Assembly: GCA_023227965.1 (NCBI GenBank)
Contig: JALOCA010000012.1
Coordinates: 19,696-83,695, forward strand
Length of the DNA: 64,000 nucleotides
Source of the DNA: Lentimicrobiaceae bacterium
Lineage (GTDB): Bacteria > Bacteroidota > Bacteroidia > Bacteroidales > JALOCA01
Direction of reading: 5' to 3'
Each line of letters starts with the position of its first letter. The stretch's first letter is position 1. Positions 26,182 through 34,157 of this stretch are shown here, piece after piece. The translations under genes and the position numbers were made by a program. Under the pieces are notes generated by a model. It did not search any database, was not told the origin of the DNA, and saw nothing but the letters and a program-made list of their open reading frames with translations.

Positions 26182-26203
26182 CTTAAACTCCACGACCGTT
26201 TTT

Positions 26204-27565
26204 TTACATTCCATAAGCCGCGCCAGAACGACCTTTTATTCTGCCCGACTTTGTTAATCCTTCGTAATGGCGCATCAGCAGATGGCTTTCAATTTGTTGC
26301 AATGTATCAAGAATAACGCCCACCAAAATCAAGAGGGACGTTCCTCCGTAAAACTGTGCAAATTGTGTGCTTATCCCGCTCAGGCGAATCAATGCAGGCA
26401 TAATAGCTACAAAAGCAAGAAACATTGATCCGGGCAAAGTTATACGTGACATTACGTTATCAATAAATTCGGCTGTCTTTTTTCCAGGTTTGATACCGGG
26501 AATAAATCCGCCGTTCTTTTTCATATCTTCCGCCATTTGATTGGGGTTGATGGTTATTGCCGTGTAAAAATATGTAAAGGCAATAATGAGTATAGCATAC
26601 ACAAAATTATACCAAAACCCGTTAATATCGGTAAAGGTAGAAGCAAATCCTGAAAGGGATTCGGAGGCAGCAAAACCTGCAATGGTTAAGGGTAAAAACA
26701 TGATAGCTTGTGCAAAAATGATAGGCATTACACCTGCAGCATTCACTTTTAAAGGAATGTATTGGCGTACACCGCCATATTGCTTGTTACCTACAATACG
26801 TTTTGCATATTGCACGGGAATTTTTCGGGTTCCCTGTACCAATAAAATACAAATCAGAATTACGATAACCAAGATGGCAAGTTCTACAACAAAGAATACA
26901 AGACCGCCGCCTTTTTCTTCCATGCGCGAGATAAATTCACCAAAAAGAGCAAAGGGAAGACGTGCTATAATACCTATCATGATGATGAGTGATATACCAT
27001 TTCCGATACCTTTATCGGTAATTTTTTCGCCAAGCCACATGATAAACATGGTTCCCGAAACCAAAATTATTATTGATGAAACCCAAAAAAATGTACTGGG
27101 TGAAGTAATATTGGGATCGAAAGGTGAAATTGCCTGTGCGGGAAGTTGTGAAATAACGTTTGTAAGATATGCAGGAGCTTGTAATGTCGTTACAATAACA
27201 GTAAGATAACGAGTAATTTGGTTTATCTTTTTGCGCCCACTTTCTCCTTCTTTTTGTAGTTTTTGGAAATAGGGGATCGCCATTCCAAGCAACTGAATTA
27301 CGATGGATGCCGAAATGTAAGGCATAATACCCAAAGCAAAGATGGATGCATGAGAAAATGCACCTCCCGAAAACATATTAAGAAGGCTTAATAATCCGCT
27401 TTTAGATTGATTTTGCAGATTTTCGAGTTGACCAGGGTCTATTCCTGGTAGTACAACGTAAGAGCCTAATCTGTATATCAGAATGATACCGATAGTAAAG
27501 ATGATTCTTTTACGAAGTTCGTCAATCTTGTTGATGTTTCTTATGGTTTGAATCAGCCTTTTCAT
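26204..27565 (-). CDS. secY: Protein translocase subunit SecY
   Basis: This 453-residue polytopic protein is the channel of the Sec translocon. It has about ten membrane helices, the plug and first periplasmic region (GSYVVLPGIDPG), GIMPYISASIVIQLL in helix 2, the cytoplasmic loop with GKKTAEFIDNVMSRITLPGS, and a late positively charged tail (GRIKGRSG). The N-terminus MKRLIQTIRNINKIDELRKR is typical. It lies 6 bp after rplO. Confidence 0.98.
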   Translation of the reverse strand: MKRLIQTIRNINKIDELRKRIIFTIGIILIYRLGSYVVLPGIDPGQLENLQNQSKSGLLSLLNMFSGGAFSHASIFALGIMPYISASIVIQLLGMAIPYFQKLQKEGESGRKKINQITRYLTVIVTTLQAPAYLTNVISQLPAQAISPFDPNITSPSTFFWVSSIIILVSGTMFIMWLGEKITDKGIGNGISLIIMIGIIARLPFALFGEFISRMEEKGGGLVFFVVELAILVIVILICILLVQGTRKIPVQYAKRIVGNKQYGGVRQYIPLKVNAAGVMPIIFAQAIMFLPLTIAGFAASESLSGFASTFTDINGFWYNFVYAILIIAFTYFYTAITINPNQMAEDMKKNGGFIPGIKPGKKTAEFIDNVMSRITLPGSMFLAFVAIMPALIRLSGISTQFAQFYGGTSLLILVGVILDTLQQIESHLLMRHYEGLTKSGRIKGRSGAAYGM

Positions 27566-27571
27566 TCAACG

Positions 27572-28018
27572 TTAGATTTTTGTGGCGGTGCCACCGGTTG
27601 TTTCAATTGCTTTAATTGCTGATGCAGAAAAAGAATGTGCTTTAACATCTAATTTTGCCTTGAGTTCGCCTCTTCCCAAAATTTTTACAAGGTCGCTTGT
27701 CGAAGCGAGACCATTATTAATAAGAACTTCAGGATCAATAACAGAAAGGCCTTTATCATCGGCTAATTTCTGCAAAGTGTCGATATTGATACCATGATAT
27801 TCTACACGGTTGAAATTTTTAAAACCGAATTTAGGCAAACGACGGTGAATAGGCATTTGACCTCCTTCATGTCCTACTTTGCTGCTGTATCCTGAGCGTG
27901 ACTTGGCGCCCTTGTGCCCGCGGGTGGAGGTTCCGCCTTTTCCAGATCCCTGACCACGTCCGATGCGTTTCGATTTTTTTACTGAACCTTTTGCCGGTTT
28001 AAGACTACTTAAATCCAT
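27572..28018 (-). CDS. rplO: 50S ribosomal protein L15
   Basis: This 148-residue protein has the Gly/Arg-rich N-terminus GRGQGSGKGGTSTRGHKGAK and SRSGYSSKVGHEGGQMPIHR, then the globular part with FGFKNFNRVEYHGINIDTLQ. L15 is an early 23S rRNA assembly protein. The frame is open to 28045, but MDLSSLKPAKGSVKKSKR at 28018 is the family start. Confidence 0.97.
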   Translation of the reverse strand: MDLSSLKPAKGSVKKSKRIGRGQGSGKGGTSTRGHKGAKSRSGYSSKVGHEGGQMPIHRRLPKFGFKNFNRVEYHGINIDTLQKLADDKGLSVIDPEVLINNGLASTSDLVKILGRGELKAKLDVKAHSFSASAIKAIETTGGTATKI

Positions 28019-28045
28019 AAATATCGTTTGTTTTGCTTTAAACAA

Positions 28046-28225
28046 CTAAATTTCTTCAATTTCCAACAAATGTTTAACCTTGCCAACCATTCCGATAATT
28101 TGGGGGGTGGCTTCAACCTCTATCACCTGGTTCATTTTTTTGAATCCGAGGGCTTCGAGTGTGCGTTTTTGGCGAAGAGGACAATGAATGGCGCTTTTCA
28201 CCTGTTTTATCTTTACTTTTTTCAT
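28046..28225 (-). CDS. rpmD: 50S ribosomal protein L30
   Basis: A 59-codon minus-strand frame between rpsE and rplO reads MKKVKIKQVKSAIHCPLRQK and later LEALGFKKMNQVIEVEATPQ and GMVGKVKHLLEIEEI. This is L30, with its beta-alpha-beta fold and the typical I-G-M-V-x-x-V-x-H-L ending. Position in the spc order fits. It is short but unambiguous. Confidence 0.95.
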   Translation of the reverse strand: MKKVKIKQVKSAIHCPLRQKRTLEALGFKKMNQVIEVEATPQIIGMVGKVKHLLEIEEI

Positions 28226-28239
28226 GTGTTTATACTTAT

Positions 28240-28758
28240 TTACCCATTAAACACTTTGTCTAATTCTATTCCGCGCAGTTGTGCAACGGAAAAAGGATCG
28301 CGCATTTGGATAAGCGCATTGATGGTGGCTTTCACCACACTGTGGGGGTTCGACGAGCCTTTGGATTTTGCCAGAACGTCTTTAATGCCTACACTTTCCA
28401 GTACGGCACGCATTGCGCCGCCGGCGATAACTCCGGTACCAGGGGAAGCTGGCTTCAGGAAGACCAATGCTCCGCAATATTTACCGGTTTGTTCGTGAGG
28501 TATGGTTCCTTTTAACACCGGAACTTTAATCAGGTTTTTCTTAGCGTCGTCAATGCCTTTGGCAATAGCGGCTGTTACTTCCTTAGCTTTTCCCAAGCCA
28601 TAACCAACTACGCCGTTTTCATTTCCTACAACCACGATGGCTGAAAAGCTGAATGTTCGTCCGCCTTTGGTTACTTTGGTTACACGCTGTATGCTTACAA
28701 GCCTGTCCTTGAACTCGATTTCGCTCGATTTTACTCTTTTAATGTTTAAGTTTGGCAT
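28240..28758 (-). CDS. rpsE: 30S ribosomal protein S5
   Basis: This 172-residue protein has the S5 double-stranded RNA-binding N-domain (ELKDRLVSIQRVTKVTKGGR region, GRTFSFSAIVVVGNENGVVG, GYGLGKAKEV) and the C-domain with PASPGTGVIAGGAMRAVLES and GSSNPHSVVKATINAL. S5 acts at the mRNA entry and influences decoding accuracy. Length is normal, and the gap to rpmD is 14 bp. Confidence 0.98.
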   Translation of the reverse strand: MPNLNIKRVKSSEIEFKDRLVSIQRVTKVTKGGRTFSFSAIVVVGNENGVVGYGLGKAKEVTAAIAKGIDDAKKNLIKVPVLKGTIPHEQTGKYCGALVFLKPASPGTGVIAGGAMRAVLESVGIKDVLAKSKGSSNPHSVVKATINALIQMRDPFSVAQLRGIELDKVFNG

Positions 28759-28763
28759 AGGTG

Positions 28764-29120
28764 TTAAAATTTAAGGCCTCCTTCTCTGGCTGCGTCAGCT
28801 AAGGATTTGATTCTACCATGATATAAATAGCCGTTACGGTCGAAAACCACTGTATGGATACCGGCTTCGATAGAACGTTCTGCTATCAACAGTCCTACTC
28901 GTTTTGCCTGTTCGGTTTTTGTCATTTTTTCATTGGCTATTGCCGATACTTTTGATGAAGCAAAAACCATTGTTTTACCCGCAACATCATCAATTATCTG
29001 AGCATAAATCTGTTTATTACTGCGGAAAACCGTTAGTCTGGGTTTTTCCGGGGTTCCGTGAACGATTTTTCTGATGCGTTTCTTGATTCTGAACCTTCTG
29101 TATTCTTTTTCGTTTTTCAT
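28764..29120 (-). CDS. rplR: 50S ribosomal protein L18
   Basis: This 118-residue 5S rRNA-binding protein has a basic N-terminus (RRFRIKKRIRKIVHGTPEKP), RLTVFRSNKQIYAQIIDD, and the C-terminal VVFDRNGYLYHGRIKSLADA and AREGGLKF. L18 bridges 5S rRNA to the large subunit with L5. It is 5 bp upstream of rpsE. Confidence 0.98.
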   Translation of the reverse strand: MKNEKEYRRFRIKKRIRKIVHGTPEKPRLTVFRSNKQIYAQIIDDVAGKTMVFASSKVSAIANEKMTKTEQAKRVGLLIAERSIEAGIHTVVFDRNGYLYHGRIKSLADAAREGGLKF

Positions 29121-29148
29121 TGCTTTACAAACAACGGGTTAATAATTT

Positions 29149-29706
29149 TTACTTGGCAGAAGCTGATTTGCCGGCTTTTCTTTTCAGTACTTCGTTAACA
29201 AACTTGATACCTTTGCCTTTGTAGGGTTCGGGTTTGCGGAACGAACGGATTTTGGCGGCTACCTGTCCCAGCAGTTGTCTGTCGAAACAGTGCATAGTAA
29301 TGAGAGGGTTTTTCCCGCGTTCGGTTACGGCTTCTACTTTTATTTCGGGGGGAAGTTCCATGATAATATTGTGCGAATAACCAAGCGACAATTCCAATAC
29401 CTGGCCTGTGGCAGTTACTTTGTAACCTACACCCACTAATTCCTGTTTGGTGGTAAATCCTTCCGATACGCCTTTTACCATATTGGCTATTAAAGCCCTA
29501 TATAATCCATGCAGGGCACGGTGGCGAGGTTGATCGGTAGAACGAATAACGCTGATGACACTATCTACGATGTTAATTTTGATAGAGGGGTCAACGGTTT
29601 GTCTTAATTCGCCCAATTTTCCTTTTACGGTTACGATATTATTATCGCTTACCGTTACCTGAACTCCCTGGGGTATATTTATGGGTAATTTTCCAATTCT
29701 TGACAT
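29149..29706 (-). CDS. rplF: 50S ribosomal protein L6
   Basis: This 185-residue protein shows two L6 repeats: MSRIGKLPINIPQGVQVTVS in the first, and VGVGYKVTATGQVLELSLGY plus the C-terminal RKPEPYKGKGIKFVNEVLKR in the second. L6 sits near the factor-binding site of the large subunit. The frame is open to 29739, but the ATG at 29706 is the family start and avoids overlap with rpsH. Confidence 0.97.
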   Translation of the reverse strand: MSRIGKLPINIPQGVQVTVSDNNIVTVKGKLGELRQTVDPSIKINIVDSVISVIRSTDQPRHRALHGLYRALIANMVKGVSEGFTTKQELVGVGYKVTATGQVLELSLGYSHNIIMELPPEIKVEAVTERGKNPLITMHCFDRQLLGQVAAKIRSFRKPEPYKGKGIKFVNEVLKRKAGKSASAK

Positions 29707-29723
29707 TGTAATAATTCTCCTTT

Positions 29724-30122
29724 TTAACTGATGTAACAAATAACTTCGCCTCCGATATGCAGATTACGGGCTTCTTTGTCGGTCATAAGTCCTTGCGAAG
29801 TGGATAAAATGGCAATTCCCAAACCATTAAGTACTCTGGGTAATTCTTCGGCGCTCACGTATTTTCTTAACCCGGGCTTGCTTACTCTTTCCAATTGGAT
29901 AATAGCAGGCAATTTGGTAACCGGGTGGTATTTTAATGCCACTTTTATGGTTCCGGGTTTGGGTTCGTCTTCAAACTTATAGTTTAAGATGTAGCCTTTA
30001 TCAAAAAGAATTTTCGTAATTTCTTTTTTGATATTTGATGACGGAATTTCAACCACACGATGGTTTGCCATAACGGCATTCCGTATTCTTGTTAAATAAT
30101 CTGCGATAGGATCAGTAACCAT
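29724..30122 (-). CDS. rpsH: 30S ribosomal protein S8
   Basis: This 132-residue 16S rRNA-binding protein starts MVTDPIADYLTRIRNAVMAN and has the C-terminal S8 signature LGIAILSTSQGLMTDKEARN followed by GGEVICYIS. In E. coli S8 is the feedback repressor of the spc operon; no target was identified here. Length is normal. Confidence 0.98.
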   Translation of the reverse strand: MVTDPIADYLTRIRNAVMANHRVVEIPSSNIKKEITKILFDKGYILNYKFEDEPKPGTIKVALKYHPVTKLPAIIQLERVSKPGLRKYVSAEELPRVLNGLGIAILSTSQGLMTDKEARNLHIGGEVICYIS

Positions 30123-30154
30123 AATGATTAATTACATTTATTTTTTCGACAATT

Positions 30155-30424
30155 TTACCAGCTTGCTTTTTTTACACCGGGTATTAATCCGTTCAATGCC
30201 ATTTCGCGGAAATTGATACGGGAAATACCAAAATGACGCATATATCCCTTGGGCCTGCCGGTGAGTTTACAGCGGTTGTGTAAACGAACCGGAGAAGCGT
30301 TTTTGGGAAGTTTCTGCAGAGCGATATAATCGCCGGCAGTTTTTAGTTCGGCACGTTTGGCTGCGTATTTTGCAACCATTTTTTCTCTTTTAAGTTCCCG
30401 TGCTTTTATTGACTCTTTTGCCAT
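30155..30424 (-). CDS. rpsN: 30S ribosomal protein S14 (zinc-free type)
   Basis: This 89-residue protein is the long, zinc-free form of S14: MAKESIKARELKREKMVAKY, then RLHNRCKLTGRPKGYMRHFG and the ending GLIPGVKKASW. The CxxC pairs of the zinc form are absent, as in L36 of this cluster. S14 belongs to the 30S head near the decoding path. The rplE-rpsN gap is 2 bp. Confidence 0.97.
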   Translation of the reverse strand: MAKESIKARELKREKMVAKYAAKRAELKTAGDYIALQKLPKNASPVRLHNRCKLTGRPKGYMRHFGISRINFREMALNGLIPGVKKASW

Positions 30425-30426
30425 GT

Positions 30427-30981
30427 TTATTTCTGGTTTTTAAAGGGTAATCCAAATTCTTTTAACAGTGCAATACATTCGTTGTCGGTACGTGCCGATG
30501 TTACAAAGGTGATGTCTAATCCGTTGATTTTACTCACCTGGTCCATGTTGATTTCAGGGAAAATGATTTGTTCGGGGATGCCGAGGGTATAATTTCCTCT
30601 TCCGTCGAAGCCTTTTTCATTGATGCCTCTGAAGTCGCGAATACGGGGTAGTGAAACCGAAACCAGTCGGTCGAGAAATTCGTACATTCTGTCGCCACGA
30701 AGAGTAACTCTTACACCTATTGCCATACCACGACGTAGTTTGAAGTTGGAGATGTCTTTACGTGATTTGGTGGGTACTGCTTTTTGCCCGGCAATAGCTG
30801 TCATTTCATTTACGGCTACTTCGAGTAATTTTTTGTCAGCAATGGCTGTTCCCATTCCCTGGTTGATGCAAATTTTTTCTAAGCGAGGTACCTGCAAGGT
30901 GTTTTTATAAGAAAAACGTTCCTTCAGTACAGGGATAATCTCGTTAAAATATTTATCTTTATATCTGGGTGAATAATTCAT
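30427..30981 (-). CDS. rplE: 50S ribosomal protein L5
   Basis: This 184-residue 5S rRNA-binding protein has VPRLEKICINQGMGTAIADK, the AVPTKSRKDISNFKLRRGMA loop that touches P-site tRNA, RDFRGINEKGFDGRGNYTLG and the ending DITFVTSARTDNECIALLKE. Length is normal. It forms the central protuberance with L18. Confidence 0.98.
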   Translation of the reverse strand: MNYSPRYKDKYFNEIIPVLKERFSYKNTLQVPRLEKICINQGMGTAIADKKLLEVAVNEMTAIAGQKAVPTKSRKDISNFKLRRGMAIGVRVTLRGDRMYEFLDRLVSVSLPRIRDFRGINEKGFDGRGNYTLGIPEQIIFPEINMDQVSKINGLDITFVTSARTDNECIALLKEFGLPFKNQK

Positions 30982-30999
30982 TATTTATCTCTCCCCTAT

Positions 31000-31287
31000 T
31001 TATTTAGTTTCTGATTTCTTGGTTTTCTTTTCAACCGCTGTTTTTGCAACTTTTGCATTTTCAGCTTTCATAAGGTTGGATACATGAACGGATGATTCCT
31101 TTTTCACGATTCCGCCTTTTGGGGTTTTGGCATTGGGCTTGGTATGTTTTGATACCATATTGATATTTTCCACTATTGCGCGTTCTTTTTCCACAATAAC
31201 TTCGAGCACTCTGCCTGTTTTGCCTTTGGAATCACCGGCAATAACGACTACGTTATCTCCTTTTTTGATGTGTAATTTCTTCTGCAT
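31000..31287 (-). CDS. rplX: 50S ribosomal protein L24
   Basis: This 95-residue protein has the L24 KOW motif (KKGDNVVVIAGDSKGKTGRV) and EKERAIVENINMVSKHTKPN, then a Lys-rich C-terminal tail (KTAVEKKTKKSETK). L24 starts assembly of the large subunit at the 5' end of 23S rRNA. The body is shorter than in many bacteria but includes the whole core. Confidence 0.96.
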   Translation of the reverse strand: MQKKLHIKKGDNVVVIAGDSKGKTGRVLEVIVEKERAIVENINMVSKHTKPNAKTPKGGIVKKESSVHVSNLMKAENAKVAKTAVEKKTKKSETK

Positions 31288-31308
31288 GGCTATGTATTCT
31301 TTGATTCA

Positions 31309-31677
31309 TTACAGCACTTCGGGTGCCAATGAAACTATTTTCATAAATTGTTTTTCTCTGAGTTCGCGGGCTACCGGACCAAATATACGTGTTCCAATCA
31401 TTTCGCCGGTGTTATTGAGCAGTACTACTGCGTTATCGTCGAAACGGATGTAAGAACCATCGGCGCGACGAATTTCTTTTTTAGTACGAACCACTACGGC
31501 TTTGATAACGGTGCCTTTTTTAACGTTTCCTGATGGGATAGCATTTTTTATACTTACGATAATTTTATCGCCTATTGATGCATACCTTTTTCTGGTACCA
31601 CCAAGGACCCTGATGCAAAGTACTTCTTTTGCACCGCTGTTATCAGCAACAGCTAATCTTGTTTCCTGTTGTATCAT
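31309..31677 (-). CDS. rplN: 50S ribosomal protein L14
   Basis: This 122-residue protein opens MIQQETRLAVADNSGAKEVL and has the signature region VKKGTVIKAVVVRTKKEIRR plus GTRIFGPVARELREKQFMKI near the end. L14 lies at the subunit interface and binds 23S rRNA. Order after rpsQ and a 2-bp gap are standard for the spc operon. Confidence 0.98.
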   Translation of the reverse strand: MIQQETRLAVADNSGAKEVLCIRVLGGTRKRYASIGDKIIVSIKNAIPSGNVKKGTVIKAVVVRTKKEIRRADGSYIRFDDNAVVLLNNTGEMIGTRIFGPVARELREKQFMKIVSLAPEVL

Positions 31678-31679
31678 AA

Positions 31680-31937
31680 TTATTTTACTCTTTCAATTAT
31701 TTCAACTAATCGCCAACATTTATTTTTGCTCAAGGGTCTTGTTTCGGCTATGCGTACGGTATCGCCTATGTTGCAGTCGTTTTTATCGTCGTGCGCCATA
31801 AATCGGGTGGTTTTTTTCACGAATTTTCCGTACTTGGGATGTTTCACTTTGCGTTCAACTTCTACAACAATAGATTTCGTCATCTTATTGCTGACCACAA
31901 GCCCAATTCTTTCTTTTCTTAGATTTCTGCTTTCCAT
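31680..31937 (-). CDS. rpsQ: 30S ribosomal protein S17
   Basis: This 85-residue OB-fold protein has RKERIGLVVSNKMTKSIVVE, the basic VERKVKHPKYGKFVKKTTRF and the C-terminal GDTVRIAETRPLSKNKCWRL. S17 binds the 5' domain of 16S rRNA. The frame is open to 32003, but the ATG at 31937 (MESRNLRKERIG) matches the family and avoids overlap with rpmC. Confidence 0.97.
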   Translation of the reverse strand: MESRNLRKERIGLVVSNKMTKSIVVEVERKVKHPKYGKFVKKTTRFMAHDDKNDCNIGDTVRIAETRPLSKNKCWRLVEIIERVK

Positions 31938-31950
31938 CTTTTTAAAACAG

Positions 31951-32151
31951 TTATTTTGGTTGCTCAATTTCTCTTCTTTTGAGTTCGGTAATAATCCGGG
32001 CAACAGTTTTCCTGTATGCTTTTATTTTATTCGGATTTTCCAAAGGGGAAACAGCATGGTTAATTTTTAACCGGGTAAGCTGTTTTTTTTCTTCATCCAA
32101 ACGTTCAATGAGTTCGGGAGTTGAAAGTTCTCTAATGACTTTTTGTTCCAT
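31951..32151 (-). CDS. rpmC: 50S ribosomal protein L29
   Basis: This 66-residue two-helix protein reads VIRELSTPELIERLDEEKKQ then the L29 signature region SPLENPNKIKAYRKTVARII. L29 lies near the exit tunnel and helps dock trigger factor and SRP. It sits between rplP and rpsQ with gaps of 5 and 13 bp. Confidence 0.97.
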   Translation of the reverse strand: MEQKVIRELSTPELIERLDEEKKQLTRLKINHAVSPLENPNKIKAYRKTVARIITELKRREIEQPK

Positions 32152-32156
32152 TTTAT

Positions 32157-32585
32157 TTAGATTGTTTCTTCAACGTAATCTCTTCTTACAATAAACCGGG
32201 TAAGTATGGGGAGTTTTTGGGCTCCGAGGCGCAAGGCTTCTTTAGCTACATCCATAGGTACGCCTTCTGCTTCAAAAAGAATTCTGCCGGGGGTGATACG
32301 AGCCACGAAATATTCGGGTGCTCCTTTTCCTTTACCCATACGTACTTCGGCAGGTTTCTTGGTTACGGGTTTATCGGGGAAAATGCGTATCCATATTTGA
32401 CCTTCACGTTTCATATGACGGGTTAATGCCTGACGTGCAGCTTCTATCTGACGACCTGTCATCCAACATGATCCAAGGGCTTTGATTCCAAAAGATCCAA
32501 AAGCCAATTCAGATCCTCTTTTGGCATTGCCTTTCATTTTGCCTTTTTGCTGTTTTCTATATTTTGTTTTCTTCGGCTGTAACAT
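32157..32585 (-). CDS. rplP: 50S ribosomal protein L16
   Basis: This 142-residue protein has the Lys/Arg-rich start MLQPKKTKYRKQQKGKMKGN, the core GSCWMTGRQIEAARQALTRH and RMGKGKGAPEYFVARITPGR, and a normal length. L16 shapes the A-site tRNA elbow contact in the large subunit. Gap to rpmC is 5 bp. Confidence 0.98.
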   Translation of the reverse strand: MLQPKKTKYRKQQKGKMKGNAKRGSELAFGSFGIKALGSCWMTGRQIEAARQALTRHMKREGQIWIRIFPDKPVTKKPAEVRMGKGKGAPEYFVARITPGRILFEAEGVPMDVAKEALRLGAQKLPILTRFIVRRDYVEETI

Positions 32586-32627
32586 TTCTCAACTGATTAT
32601 AAGTTAGTACAATTTCTTTTGCCGTAA

Positions 32628-33383
32628 TTACTTACTTCTAGGTCTTCCGGATCTGTTTCCACCGCGTTGGGATTTTCCGCCTCCGCGGGGTGCGTTTGTT
32701 CCGCCTGTAACGCCGCCTACTTTTATTCCACTTTCGATGTTGAGGGAAAGGTCGCGTTTTCCGTAAACTTCTCCTTTACAAATCCATACTTTTATTCCGA
32801 TACGTCCATAGGTAGTATGGGCTTCGGCTATGGCATAGTCAATATCGGCACGGAGAGTATGTAGAGGGATACGTCCTTCTTTGTATTGTTCGCGGCGTGC
32901 CATTTCGGCTCCGCCCAGTCTGCCGGAAATCAGTATTTTTATTCCTTCGGCGCCTATGCGCATGGTAGAGGCGATAGAGGTTTTAATGGCTCTGCGGTAT
33001 GAAATCCTGCCTTCTATTTGTTTGGCAACGGCTGCTGCTACGATAACAGCATCCATTTCGGGGCGTTTTATTTCAGAAATATTGATCTGGATTTCTTTTC
33101 CGGTAAGTTTTTTTAATTCTTCCTTAAGTTTATCCACTTCCTGTCCGCCTTTACCTATGATGATACCAGGTCGGGCTGTATTAATGGTTACTGTAACCAA
33201 TTTTAGGGTACGTTCGATAATTATCTTTGAAATACCGGCTTTGGCAAGACGGGTATTCAGATACTTACGGATTTTATTGTCTTCTACGAGTTTGGGTTCG
33301 AAGTTTCTTCCGCCGTACCAGTTAGAATCCCATCCGCGGATAATTCCTAACCTATTACCTATTGGATTTGTTTTTTGTCCCAT
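32628..33383 (-). CDS. rpsC: 30S ribosomal protein S3
   Basis: This 251-residue protein has the S3 N-terminus MGQKTNPIGNRLGIIRGWDS, the KH domain around residues 40-110 with the loop PGIIIGKGGQEVDKLKEELK, and the C-terminal domain (GRIPLHTLRADIDYAIAEAH, GIKVWICKGE). The tail is Gly/Arg-rich. S3 forms part of the mRNA entry helicase. It is somewhat longer than the E. coli protein because of this tail. Confidence 0.98.
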   Translation of the reverse strand: MGQKTNPIGNRLGIIRGWDSNWYGGRNFEPKLVEDNKIRKYLNTRLAKAGISKIIIERTLKLVTVTINTARPGIIIGKGGQEVDKLKEELKKLTGKEIQINISEIKRPEMDAVIVAAAVAKQIEGRISYRRAIKTSIASTMRIGAEGIKILISGRLGGAEMARREQYKEGRIPLHTLRADIDYAIAEAHTTYGRIGIKVWICKGEVYGKRDLSLNIESGIKVGGVTGGTNAPRGGGKSQRGGNRSGRPRSK

Positions 33384-33413
33384 TAAACTTAATGATTATG
33401 GTTGTTATTTTAT

Positions 33414-33836
33414 TTATTCGTTTGTTTCTTTTTGTATATTTTCATTACGGTTGCCTAATACCATTGTAACATGGTTTGAGCGTTTTTTTACCCGATAAGC
33501 TCTGCCCTGAGGTGCGGGTTGTACTCTTTTCAGCATTCTGCCACCATCTACATTGATAAGTTTTATGTATAAGTGTGCATCTTCAATGCGTGCTCCTTCA
33601 TTTTTCGATTGCCAGTTGGCAATGGCTGAAAGTAAAAGTTTGCGTAGGCGTCCGGCAGCTTCCTTGGGCGAATTTTTTAATATGTGCAATGCTGTTTCTA
33701 CGTCAACGCCACGTACGATGTCGGTTACAAGCCGCATTTTTCTGGGCGATGTAGGGCAATTATTCAGCTTGGCGAAATAGGTGGTTTTTCTTTCCTGTTT
33801 CAAGCTTTCTGCGTAGTTATGTTTTCTTGCTCCCAT
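33414..33836 (-). CDS. rplV: 50S ribosomal protein L22
   Basis: This 140-residue protein has the L22 core: NCPTSPRKMRLVTDIVRGVD, then LRKLLLSAIANWQSKNEGAR and the tunnel loop region KLINVDGGRMLKRVQPAPQG with RAYRVKKRSNHVTMVL. L22 lines the peptide exit tunnel, where changes in the loop affect macrolides. The loop looks intact. The N-terminus carries about 20 extra residues, common in Bacteroidetes. Confidence 0.97.
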   Translation of the reverse strand: MGARKHNYAESLKQERKTTYFAKLNNCPTSPRKMRLVTDIVRGVDVETALHILKNSPKEAAGRLRKLLLSAIANWQSKNEGARIEDAHLYIKLINVDGGRMLKRVQPAPQGRAYRVKKRSNHVTMVLGNRNENIQKETNE

Positions 33837-33851
33837 TTTATTTCAATTTCT

Positions 33852-34130
33852 TTATTTTTTGCCTTTGTCTTTGCTTCCTGCATGTCCTCTGAAAGTACGA
33901 GTGGGTGCAAATTCTCCAAGTTTATGGCCTACCATATTTTCGGTAACGTAAACCGGTATGAATTTATTCCCGTTGTGTACGGCTATGGTTTGTCCCACAA
34001 AATCGGGAGAAATCATAGAGGCACGCGACCAGGTTTTGATCACAACCTTTTTTTTCGATTCTACTAACTCGAGCACTTTTTTTTCGAGTTTGTAATCAAT
34101 GTATGGTCCTTTTTTTAACGAACGGCTCAT
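33852..34130 (-). CDS. rpsS: 30S ribosomal protein S19
   Basis: This 92-residue protein shows MSRSLKKGPYIDYKLEKKVL, TWSRASMISPDFVGQTIAVH, NGNKFIPVYVTENMVGHKLG and FAPTRTFRGHAGSKDKGKK, which are the S19 signatures in order. S19 sits in the 30S head and contacts S13. It is 15 bp before rplV. Confidence 0.98.
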   Translation of the reverse strand: MSRSLKKGPYIDYKLEKKVLELVESKKKVVIKTWSRASMISPDFVGQTIAVHNGNKFIPVYVTENMVGHKLGEFAPTRTFRGHAGSKDKGKK

Positions 34131-34157
34131 TATTGTTTATAATTGATGGTTGACTAT

